NCBI RefSeq assembly: GCF_014199265.1
Contig: NZ_JACIJG010000004.1
Coordinates: 1 to 64,000, forward strand
Reading direction: 5' to 3'
Source: Brucella daejeonensis
Lineage (GTDB): Bacteria > Pseudomonadota > Alphaproteobacteria > Rhizobiales > Rhizobiaceae
DNA: 64,000 nt
Below the pieces are notes generated by a model. The model saw only the letters and a program-made list of their open reading frames with translations, was not told where the DNA came from and ran no database searches. This document shows, piece after piece, positions 25,698-32,600 of the stretch; positions within the stretch are counted from its first letter, which is position 1; each line of letters starts with the position of its first letter. The position numbers and the translations under genes were made by a program.

Positions 25698-26264
25698 ATG
25701 TCCGCTCACGATACGGCTTTGCTGGTCATCGATGCTCAGGAATCCTTTCGTCACCGTCCTTATTATCGGGACGAAGAGGTCACGGCCTATATCGAGCGCC
25801 AGCAGGCTTTGATCGACGGTGCGAAGCGCGCCGGCATTCCGGTAGTGCAGATTTTTCATGTCGAGAATGAAGGTCCGTTCTCTGAAGCCTCAGGTCTGGT
25901 GAAGCCGCTTGCGCCGCTGTCGATCGAACCCGACGCGGTTTTCCGCAAGCGCCGCCACAGTGCGCTGGTCGGAAGCGGGCTGGATGTCTGGCTGGTTTCA
26001 AATGGCATCCGCCGCGTGATCGTTTCGGGGATTCGCACGGAGCAGTGCTGCGAAACCACCACGCGGCAGGCATCGGATTTCGGATATGCAGTCGATTTTG
26101 TTGGCGAAGCGACGCTGACATTTCCGATGACCGACGCCACGGGACGCGAATGGAGCGCTGCGGAAATTCGGGCGCGGACGGAACTGGTTCTGGCTAATCG
26201 CTTTGCCCGTATCGTAACCGTCGAGCAGGCCCTGGCGGCATCGGGAGAACGGAAGGCTGCATGA
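25698..26264 (+). CDS. Isochorismatase-family cysteine hydrolase
   Basis: The 188-residue protein has the cysteine hydrolase pattern of the family: LLVIDAQESF with Asp11, a Lys after FRK (residues near 80), and VIVSGIRTEQCCETTTR with the nucleophile Cys near residue 117. Such enzymes hydrolyse isochorismate, nicotinamide or other amides; the substrate is not evident. Strong ribosome site (AAAGGGAG). Its stop overlaps the GlxA-type regulator start by 4 bases, so the two are one unit, and a metabolite handled by the enzyme probably signals to the regulator. Confidence 0.87.
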   Translation: MSAHDTALLVIDAQESFRHRPYYRDEEVTAYIERQQALIDGAKRAGIPVVQIFHVENEGPFSEASGLVKPLAPLSIEPDAVFRKRRHSALVGSGLDVWLVSNGIRRVIVSGIRTEQCCETTTRQASDFGYAVDFVGEATLTFPMTDATGREWSAAEIRARTELVLANRFARIVTVEQALAASGERKAA

Positions 26265-27262
26265 ACCGCCCAATCGACAGCATCCGGTCAATTCCGGTCT
26301 TTGTCGTCATCCCGCCGCGCCTGCTTCTGCTCGACGTGGCCGGGCCGCTTGAGGTTTTGCGCAAGGCTGATCTTGAGCAGCAAAAGGTGCGGTTCGACGT
26401 TCATTATGTCGGACCGGACCAAACCGTGCTCAGCTCCATAGGTCTGCCCGTTACCGGTGTCGAGCCGCTGCCTCGATCATTGCCGGACCGCGCTCTCGTC
26501 ATCGTTTCCGGCACTGCGGATGTCCCGCTGGGCCATGCGGAAACGGACCGCGCGGGTGATGCCGTTGCGGAAAAAGAGATTGTGGCGTGGCTTCGCAGCG
26601 CTGTTCGTCCAGGTGTCCGGCTGGTAACGATCTGCTCCGGTGCATTGCTGGCGGCGCGCGCAGGCTTGCTCGACGGCTATTCCTGCACCACGCACCACCT
26701 GACAATCGGCGAACTGGAGCGATTGGCTCCCGCCGCCCGCGTGCATGAGAACAGGCTTTTCGTGGAAGATGGCGAGCGATTGACCAGTGCTGGCATCACC
26801 GCCGGGATCGATCTGATGCTCCACATCGTTGCGGGTTTGACCGACCACGCCACCGCGCTGGCCGTTGCGCGCTATCTGGTTGTCTATCTCAGGCGCAGCG
26901 GCAACGACCCGCAACTATCGCCATGGCTCGAAGGGCGAAATCATGTGAACCCTGTCGTGCATCGCGCACAGGATGCCATCGCGCACGATCCGGCGGCGGA
27001 TTGGTCGGTGGAACGGCTGGCGGGCATTAGCGGGGCCAGCCCGCGCAATCTTTCCCGCCTTTTCAACGAATATGCCGGAATGAGCGTGACGGATTACGTC
27101 AACCGCCTCAAAATCAGTCTTGCCCGCGAAATGCTTCTGAATTCGGATATGGATATCGAAAATGTTGCGGCACGGGCTGGATTTGCATCGGCACGGCAGT
27201 TTCGGCGTGTCTGGCATCGGCTCTACGATGAACCGCCGAGCCGCTTGCGTGCCCTTGTCTGA
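26261..27262 (+). CDS. GlxA-family regulator (DJ-1/PfpI plus AraC helix-turn-helix)
   Basis: The 333-residue protein joins an N-terminal DJ-1/PfpI amidotransferase-like domain (about 10-200, with the elbow TICSGALLAARAGLLDG near residue 125) to a C-terminal AraC domain (about 230-325, with RLAGISGASPRNLSRLFNEYAG and GFASARQFRRVW). GlxA-type regulators sense nitrogen-containing small molecules. It overlaps the isochorismatase gene by 4 bases and likely controls that operon. The Cys at the elbow is present, but catalysis is not expected in these regulators. Confidence 0.9.
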   Translation: MNRPIDSIRSIPVFVVIPPRLLLLDVAGPLEVLRKADLEQQKVRFDVHYVGPDQTVLSSIGLPVTGVEPLPRSLPDRALVIVSGTADVPLGHAETDRAGDAVAEKEIVAWLRSAVRPGVRLVTICSGALLAARAGLLDGYSCTTHHLTIGELERLAPAARVHENRLFVEDGERLTSAGITAGIDLMLHIVAGLTDHATALAVARYLVVYLRRSGNDPQLSPWLEGRNHVNPVVHRAQDAIAHDPAADWSVERLAGISGASPRNLSRLFNEYAGMSVTDYVNRLKISLAREMLLNSDMDIENVAARAGFASARQFRRVWHRLYDEPPSRLRALV

Positions 27263-27288
27263 CTATTCGCCGCCAGACAGGAACCGCT

Positions 27289-27555
27289 CTATTGCAGGAT
27301 GCGCTGGGGCAGGAAGGTTCCCGCCACGATCTGCTCGCGCATTTTCTCGATGAGTTCCAGCGCGCAGTCGTCGCCAGCCTCGCGGATAAGCTCGGTGAGC
27401 GCCGTCGTGAAAGCGGCCTCTGCAAGAATTTCCGGCTCGATACCCTCGGAAATACCGTCTGCCCAGGCCTCGTTATGATATTCGATTGCGACGAGCTTTT
27501 TCTCGCGGGCAATCATTTCGTCCAGATCGGCCGGTGCGTGTTCCATAGGTTTCAT
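27289..27555 (-). CDS. Small conserved acidic protein, function unknown
   Basis: The 88-residue product is helical and acidic: DEMIAREKKLVAIEYHNEAW at the front and ELIEKMREQIVAGTFLPQ near the end. There is no signal peptide or membrane span. A second Met (residue 4, MEHAPADLDEM) at 27546 may be the true start. It converges on the GlxA-type gene, 27 bases away. The codon pattern looks coding and no other frame competes. I do not recognise the family. Confidence 0.65.
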   Translation of the reverse strand: MKPMEHAPADLDEMIAREKKLVAIEYHNEAWADGISEGIEPEILAEAAFTTALTELIREAGDDCALELIEKMREQIVAGTFLPQRILQ

Positions 27556-27710
27556 CCTGGCTTTCGCCTTTCTGCCGCATGACTGTGTCTCACCGTTATC
27601 CGGGAGCGCAACCGCCTTGCGACGTGACTGCTTTTTAAGACAGTGTTAACAGATTATCACGGATTTGAACGACACTATTCCTCGCAATCCGCACAAGAGT
27701 GAATGATTGG

Positions 27711-28118
27711 TTAATTTCCATAGCGCGAGATGATCTCGTTCGACAAGTCCCCGCCTTCCTTCATGTAGCGATCGATCGCCGCAAGCGCCGAGGGCGTGCA
27801 GCGCGTATAGTTGTCGCCAAACACCCGATACCCATGGTTGAAGCTTGATACGAGCCTCACCCGTTCGGCTTCGGAAGGCTTTTCAGCCGTTATGATGGCA
27901 TCCATCCGGTCCCGCCATTCGCTGCCAGCTTCGCCGCACAGATTGCGCAGATAGTGAAGCGAGCCGAGAATTTCGGCGAGCCGCAACATCTTCCCTTCAT
28001 AGGGGGCGTCCTGAGCGGAAGCCGGAAACGCCACCCCGACCCATAAAGCGATCGAGGCGCGGACAGCCAGCCGAACAAACGGCCGAACAAACGGCCGAAC
28101 AAGCGGAATGCCTTTCAA
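27711..28118 (-). CDS. TIGR02301-like exported protein
   Basis: The 135-residue product has an N-terminal signal peptide (hydrophobic core near residues 17-35, ending PASAQDAPYEGK), then a helical domain with LGSLHYLRNLCGEAGSEWR and FNHGYRVFGDNYTRC, two cysteines that may form a disulfide. This matches the rhizobial TIGR02301 family as I recall it; function unknown. The N terminus, LVRPFVRPFVRLAVR, is stretched by three 12-bp tandem repeats that add four residues each. The periplasm is the likely location. Confidence 0.75.
   Translation of the reverse strand: MKGIPLVRPFVRPFVRLAVRASIALWVGVAFPASAQDAPYEGKMLRLAEILGSLHYLRNLCGEAGSEWRDRMDAIITAEKPSEAERVRLVSSFNHGYRVFGDNYTRCTPSALAAIDRYMKEGGDLSNEIISRYGN
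28071..28106. repeat. Three 12-bp tandem repeats inside a signal-peptide region
   Basis: The unit CCGAACAAACGG occurs twice and then once as CCGAACAAGCGG. Being a multiple of 3, copy-number change would add or remove (V/L)RPF blocks without breaking the frame of the gene read on the minus strand. Confidence 0.85.
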
Positions 28119-28181
28119 TCGAAAACCCTCTCACCTGACAATAAGCTATTCTCCGAATAGGGGCGGCTTCAAGGCAGATCG

Positions 28182-28640
28182 CTAAACAAGATTAATCTCG
28201 GAATGCCCGTCTTCGCTTTCGGCCACCGCGCGGGCGACATCAAGGGTACTGTCCGTCACTTTTGCCGAAATCATCTCCTCCACCGTCAGCCAATGGATGG
28301 AGGCGGCGTCATCTCCCGCCGCTTCCTGACCGGAAATCCTCATCGCACGAAAGACAGAGAGATAGTAGCTCCTGTCATATGCCTTGCCTTCAAGGGCGAG
28401 ATCAACGGTGATGACATGAGACAACTGCCGGGCCTCGAGCGCCGTTTCTTCCCGGAGTTCGCGGATGGCGGCTTCTTCGGGCGTTTCGCCGGCTTCGATG
28501 CCGCCGCCCGGAAAAGCGAGCCAGCCTTTCCACGGTTCCTTTCCGCGCTCGACCAGAAGGAAACGTCCTTCGCGCCGGCAGATCAGCGAGACGCCGTGAA
28601 CCTTCGCAGGGATCGGAAATACGGGAACTGTTTTCATCAT
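28182..28640 (-). CDS. Nudix hydrolase
   Basis: The 152-residue protein carries a complete Nudix box, G-x5-E-x7-REUxEExGU, as GGGIEAGETPEEAAIREL followed by REETAL (about residues 45-68). Nudix enzymes cleave nucleoside diphosphates linked to other groups, often as house-cleaning enzymes; the substrate here is unknown. It lies 54 bases before the divergent SRAP gene, and both could serve genome upkeep. The length is typical. Confidence 0.9.
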   Translation of the reverse strand: MMKTVPVFPIPAKVHGVSLICRREGRFLLVERGKEPWKGWLAFPGGGIEAGETPEEAAIRELREETALEARQLSHVITVDLALEGKAYDRSYYLSVFRAMRISGQEAAGDDAASIHWLTVEEMISAKVTDSTLDVARAVAESEDGHSEINLV

Positions 28641-28694
28641 GCTCCGACTGTTTCACACTTTTCGGGATGTGTTCATAGCTATAACATGCCCACC

Positions 28695-29474
28695 ATGTGT
28701 GGACGTTTTTCATTGACCGCAAGCCGGGACGAACTGGAAGCCTTCGCGGCGGCACTGATCGCCGAGGATTTTCCTCCGCGCTACAATATTGCTCCAACCC
28801 AGCCGATCCTGTCGATCCTGGGCGGTGAAACGCCTCCGCCGGGGAGCAACCGGCCCGACCGGATGGGTGTGCTCGTGCGCTGGGGCTTCGTTCCTTCATG
28901 GGTCAAGGACCCGAACCAATGGCCGCTGATGTTCAACATCCGGTCTGAAACGGCAGCCGAGAAAAATTCATTTCGCGCAGCCCTCAATCACCGTCGCGCC
29001 CTGATACCTGCGTCGGGCTTTTACGAGTGGCGTCGTGAAGGGAAGAACAAGTCGCAAGCTTACTGGGTGCGCCCGCGCAGGGGCGGCATCGTGGCTTTTG
29101 GCGGCCTGATCGAGACATGGAGCAGCGCCGACGGCTCCCAGATCGATACTGGAGGCATATTGACGACGAGCGCGAACGGCTTGCTCAGGTCGATCCATGA
29201 ACGGATGCCGGTGGTCGTACAGCCGGAGGATTTTGCGCGCTGGCTCGATTGCAAGCGCCATCTGCCGCGTGAAGTCGCGGACATCATGCGCCCGGTTCAG
29301 GATGATTTTTTTGAAGCAGTTCCCGTGTCGGACAAGGTCAACAAGGTGGCCAATACCACGCCCGATCTACAAGAGCGCGTAGAGGAACAGGTTCCTTCGC
29401 AGAACGCAGCACCGAAGCGAAAGTCGAAGCCCGAGTCCGATGACGGGAACGATGGGCAGCTTTCGATGTTCTGA
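28695..29474 (+). CDS. SRAP (HMCES/YedK) abasic-site-sensing protein
   Basis: SRAP proteins crosslink to abasic sites in single-stranded DNA through Cys2, shielding them during replication. Cys2 needs to be exposed after Met1 removal, so the start at 28695 (MCGRFSL) is preferred over ATG 28686 (MPTMCGRF), though neither has a clear ribosome site. Other expected parts are present: the NIAPTQ segment near residue 34, the Glu of SGFYEWRR near residue 110 and the His of IHERMPV near residue 170. The 259-residue protein ends in a basic and acidic disordered tail (about 225-259). It is divergent from the Nudix gene. Confidence 0.9.
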   Translation: MCGRFSLTASRDELEAFAAALIAEDFPPRYNIAPTQPILSILGGETPPPGSNRPDRMGVLVRWGFVPSWVKDPNQWPLMFNIRSETAAEKNSFRAALNHRRALIPASGFYEWRREGKNKSQAYWVRPRRGGIVAFGGLIETWSSADGSQIDTGGILTTSANGLLRSIHERMPVVVQPEDFARWLDCKRHLPREVADIMRPVQDDFFEAVPVSDKVNKVANTTPDLQERVEEQVPSQNAAPKRKSKPESDDGNDGQLSMF

Positions 29475-29578
29475 CAGTGACCGCCAGTCTTGCTGGACTG
29501 GCGCTATTTTTTACGCATCCACCCACTCAGAGCGCCAGACCTGCGCGGCGCTCTCGGTGCTGAACGATATCAGCTTCT

Positions 29579-29746
29579 TCAGCCGGTCTTCTTGATGGCG
29601 AGAATGGAGCGGCGGCGATTGTCGTTACGACCGTCGGTCGTGCGCCGCGTTGCGTTCAGCAATGCTGCAACAAGCACGGCAGGCCCGATCTCGCGGTATT
29701 TATCAACCAGTCGGTCTTGGCGGGGTTGCAGTTCATTCTTAGACAT
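29579..29746 (-). CDS. Small basic protein, 55 residues, function unknown
   Basis: The frame from the ATG at 29746 reads MSKNELQPRQDRLVDKYREI then GPAVLVAALLNATRRTTDGR and a basic end RRRSILAIKKTG. AAAGGA lies 7 bases before the ATG. It has a helix-rich middle with no clear membrane span. The frame stays open upstream to 29869, but that part has no ribosome site. I do not recognise a family, but the composition and ribosome site suggest a real gene. Confidence 0.55.
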   Translation of the reverse strand: MSKNELQPRQDRLVDKYREIGPAVLVAALLNATRRTTDGRNDNRRRSILAIKKTG

Positions 29747-29886
29747 CGGTCTTTCCTTTCGATAATGCCTGATCACCATTCTGTGATTGATTGAGACCGA
29801 ATGAAGGCTGATTGGAGCCGGTTTTGCGGTTTTCCGGTTAACGGTGCGGTGTGGATAAGTTGGTTGCAAAAATACAACAGGCGCTG

Positions 29887-30024
29887 GGGTCTAAACCCAA
29901 TTAGGATTTTGCCCCTGAATGCGTCGAAAAGTCCTCGTGGTGGGACACACCACGAGGACTTTTCTCCTGTTCAGGAACAAAATCCGGCTCACGCCACGCC
30001 CGAAACCTGATTGAGTTTAGACCC
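29887..30024. repeat. 138-bp nested palindromic element
   Basis: Outer arms GGGTCTAAAC and GTTTAGACCC, middle arms ATTTTGCCCCTGAA and TTCAGGAACAAAAT, and a perfect 16-bp core stem AAAAGTCCTCGTGGTG with its complement around GGACA (29927-29963). The right side has about 20 extra bases unpaired. The core is preceded by A and followed by T-rich sequence, so it could also terminate transcripts in both directions. Confidence 0.85.
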
Positions 30025-30258
30025 TAAACCATCAGCCTGTCGGCGAAAGTTCTTGACGGAAGTGCTTTCGCTGAGGATAAGTGCTGGCATGAAAACGCCG
30101 ACCACGAACATTTGTATTTGTGCGATTATTATTGGCTAGCAGCTTGCTGGCCCGGCCGTTTTCGTCTCCCTTTCCTGAAAATTGGATGATAACGCCCCGG
30201 TCAGTCGGCTGCGGTTAGTCGCGCATCGATTTTGCAGGTCTTTTGGGGAATATTTACA

Positions 30259-31776
30259 ATGGCTTATGCGCCGCAACTGCGTTTGTACAACACGCTGACC
30301 CGCACGAAAGAGGAGTTTTCTCCCATCGATCCGAACAATGTGCGCATGTATGTCTGCGGGCCGACCGTTTACGATTTCGCGCATATCGGCAATGCCCGTC
30401 CGGTGATCGTGTTCGACGTGCTGTTTCGCCTGTTGCGCCATGTCTACGGCGCGGAGCATGTCACCTATGCGCGCAACATCACGGATGTCGATGACAAGAT
30501 CAACGCTCGCGCCGCGCGCGATTACCCCGATTTACCGTTTAATGAAGCCATTCGCCGGGTGACCGAAAGCACCAATGCGCAGTTTCAGGCCGATGTGACG
30601 GCACTCGGTAATCTCCAGCCGAGCGTTCAGCCGCGCGCGACCGAGCATATGGACGAGATGCGCGCCATGATCGACCGTCTCGTCAGGCTGGGCGTCGCCT
30701 ATGTGGCCGAGAACCATGTCCTCTTCTCGCCTTCCGCCATGAACGAACGCAAGGGGCCGCGCTATGGCGCTCTCGCTCGCCGCTCGCTTGACGAGATGCT
30801 GGCCGGCGCGCGCGTCGACGTGGCTTCCTACAAACGGGACGAAATGGATTTCGTTTTGTGGAAACCGTCGAAAGAGGGTGAGCCGGGCTGGCCTTCTCCG
30901 GCAGGGATCGAGGTGCTCGGTCGTCCGGGCTGGCATATCGAGTGCTCCGCCATGTCGATGGCAAAGCTGCTTGAGCCTTTTGGCGGCGGCCTGAAATGCG
31001 ACGACCCGCTCAGGAACCAGTTCGATATTCACGGCGGCGGCATCGATCTGGTCTTTCCGCATCACGAGAACGAGATCGCACAGTCATGCTGCGCGCTGGG
31101 CACCGAGCTGATGGCCAGCATCTGGATGCATAACGGCTTCTTGCAGGTCGAAGGGCAGAAAATGTCGAAATCGCTCGGCAATTTCATCACCATTCGCGAC
31201 GTGCTGAACGATGGCCTGCCGCAATTGGGCGAGTGGGAAGACCGCGACGCACACGACCGCTGGGTCGGCCTTGCCGCACGGCTGTCGATGCTACAGACGC
31301 ATTATCGCGAGCCTATCAACTGGACGGCGCAGCGCCTGATGGAATCCGCCGACGAATTGCACCGCTGGTACGGCCTGTTGCGTGACAGGAATTTCGTCGC
31401 GCCGCAGGTGCTCACCGCTGCTGGAGAAGTCGTTGAAGCACTTTCCGACGATCTGAATAGCTGGACGGCGATCACGGCATTGCGCAAGGCGTTCAAGGCG
31501 AAAGACGTTGCCAGTCTGGGCGAGGGCATGGCGCTTCTGGGCCTGTTCGATCCCTATTTCGTTGAGACGGCGGACGTGCCGGTCTTTGCCAGGGCAGAGG
31601 TGGACAGTGAAGCGATCGAAAAGCGCGTCGCGGAGCGCCTTCGTTTCATTCACGAGAAGAACTGGGCCGAGGCCGACCGCATTCGCGACGAGTTGCTCAA
31701 GGAGGGCATCCAGCTCAAGGATGGCAAGGACCCCGAGACGGGCGAGCGTATAACAAGTTGGGATGTGGTAGGTTAG
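30259..31776 (+). CDS. cysS: Cysteinyl-tRNA synthetase
   Basis: CysRS charges tRNA-Cys. The 505-residue protein has the class I motifs: HIGN in [12 protein letters not shown] near residue 40 and KMSKSLGN near residue 304. The zinc ligands are visible as the Cys in [10 protein letters not shown], the Cys in WHIECSAMS and HHENEIAQ. The start at 30259 ([11 protein letters not shown]) follows GGGGAA and gives the conserved N terminus. The stop codon TAG is formed at the edge of the palindromic element at 31773, so the natural C terminus may have been slightly altered by insertion. Confidence 0.96.
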   Translation: MAYAPQLRLYNTLTRTKEEFSPIDPNNVRMYVCGPTVYDFAHIGNARPVIVFDVLFRLLRHVYGAEHVTYARNITDVDDKINARAARDYPDLPFNEAIRRVTESTNAQFQADVTALGNLQPSVQPRATEHMDEMRAMIDRLVRLGVAYVAENHVLFSPSAMNERKGPRYGALARRSLDEMLAGARVDVASYKRDEMDFVLWKPSKEGEPGWPSPAGIEVLGRPGWHIECSAMSMAKLLEPFGGGLKCDDPLRNQFDIHGGGIDLVFPHHENEIAQSCCALGTELMASIWMHNGFLQVEGQKMSKSLGNFITIRDVLNDGLPQLGEWEDRDAHDRWVGLAARLSMLQTHYREPINWTAQRLMESADELHRWYGLLRDRNFVAPQVLTAAGEVVEALSDDLNSWTAITALRKAFKAKDVASLGEGMALLGLFDPYFVETADVPVFARAEVDSEAIEKRVAERLRFIHEKNWAEADRIRDELLKEGIQLKDGKDPETGERITSWDVVG

Positions 31777-31850
31777 TGGATTGAATTTGACGTTTGAATG
31801 CCGACTGAATGAGATGCTGTTTCAAACGTCAAATTCGAAAAATCCACTAG
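31773..31850. repeat. 78-bp palindromic element, copy 2 (inverted)
   Basis: This is the reverse complement of 2945-3022 with two differences by eye (T for C at the first base, and one internal base). The ends are TTAGTGG and CCACTAG, with TA on both sides. Its first bases provide the TAG stop of cysS at 31774-31776, and it lies 29 bases before the next gene. Confidence 0.88.
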
Positions 31851-31879
31851 CTGAAGTCCGGATCAAGGGAGGGGATGAC

Positions 31880-32368
31880 ATGACGCTCGATAACAGACCG
31901 ATCTATACGGGCGGTTGCCAGTGCGGTGCGGTCCGCTTTCGTGTCGAAGGCGCGTTGGGGTCGGCATCGATCTGCCATTGCCGCATGTGCCAGAAGGCTT
32001 TCGGCAATTTCTACGCACCGCTGGTGTCCTTGAGGGAAGCCAAACTCGAATGGACGCGAAACGAGCCGAAGCGTTTCCAGTCGTCCAATCATGTGAAGCG
32101 CGGCTTCTGTCCCGAATGCGGCACGCCGCTCACCTATGAAGCGCCCGACGGGATCGCGCTTGCCATCGGGGCTTTCGATGCGCCCGAGGAAATTGAACCG
32201 ACCATTCAGTGGGGGGTCGAAAAACGGCTGCCCTATCTGGATGAACTTGCAAATCTTCCCGGCTACAATACGGAGCGCGACCCGGAGAGTATCGAGTTCG
32301 TAAGGACGATGATTTCCTACCAGCATCCCGATTACGATACTGAAAGCTGGCCGCAACAGCAAGGTTGA
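31880..32368 (+). CDS. GFA-type (glutathione-dependent formaldehyde-activating-like) zinc protein
   Basis: The 162-residue protein has the GFA (CENP-V/Gfa) zinc pattern: GGCQCGAVRF (C-x-C), CHCRMCQKAFG, then FCPECGTPLTYE (C-x2-C). The Gfa enzyme joins formaldehyde to glutathione, but most family members are untested. Start at 31880 follows GGAGGGGAT; the longer frame upstream is inside the palindromic element and so is not original. The gene ends 31 bases before the duplicated cimA start. Confidence 0.85.
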   Translation: MTLDNRPIYTGGCQCGAVRFRVEGALGSASICHCRMCQKAFGNFYAPLVSLREAKLEWTRNEPKRFQSSNHVKRGFCPECGTPLTYEAPDGIALAIGAFDAPEEIEPTIQWGVEKRLPYLDELANLPGYNTERDPESIEFVRTMISYQHPDYDTESWPQQQG

Positions 32369-32399
32369 CCGGACCGCACACCCACCGACAGGCAGGCAA

Positions 32400-32600
32400 A
32401 TGACACGCGAGCGCATCTATATCTACGACACGACCCTCAGGGATGGACAACAGACGCTCACCGTCCGCCCGCAGCCGCGAAGCGTGCGAGGACGGACAGA
32501 ACTGAAATCAGCCACCCGCCCGCAGCCGCGAAGCGTGCGAGGACGGACAGATGTTGGAACGGGCGGTTGTTGTCCAGCCAGAATGCGGGGAGCAAGATAA
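32400..32600 (+). CDS. Leader ORF made of the duplicated CimA N terminus
   Basis: This 66-codon frame encodes the first 19 residues of CimA (MTRERIYIYDTTLRDGQQT) and then runs in a different frame through the two REP units, giving arginine-rich sequence with the repeat RPQPRSVRGRT. Its TAA stop shares its last base with the ATG of cimA (TAATG), so ribosomes finishing it are placed on the real start. It is not expected to have enzyme activity. It may be a relic of the duplication or may act as a translational coupler; which cannot be decided from sequence. Confidence 0.55.
   Translation: MTRERIYIYDTTLRDGQQTLTVRPQPRSVRGRTELKSATRPQPRSVRGRTDVGTGGCCPARMRGAR
32465..32551. repeat. Two identical 36-bp REP units, 51-bp period
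   Basis: Copies at 32465-32500 and 32516-32551 are identical. Each with its flank can fold into a hairpin (GTCCGCCCGCA against TGCGAGGACGGAC). They lie between the duplicated cimA starts. Confidence 0.85.

Larger units (their letters stand above)
29475..30258. other. 784-bp region between the SRAP gene and cysS
   Basis: This holds one small minus-strand gene (29579-29746), a 138-bp nested palindrome (29887-30024) and otherwise no open frame with coding character. Long open frames on the plus strand (about 29490-29765) lie antisense to the small gene and lack ribosome sites. Promoters for cysS should lie in 30025-30250. Confidence 0.55.

Noticed and set aside
29490-29765. 91-codon plus-strand frame after the SRAP gene
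   Set aside because: It is antisense to the small minus-strand gene that has a good ribosome site, and it has no start signal.
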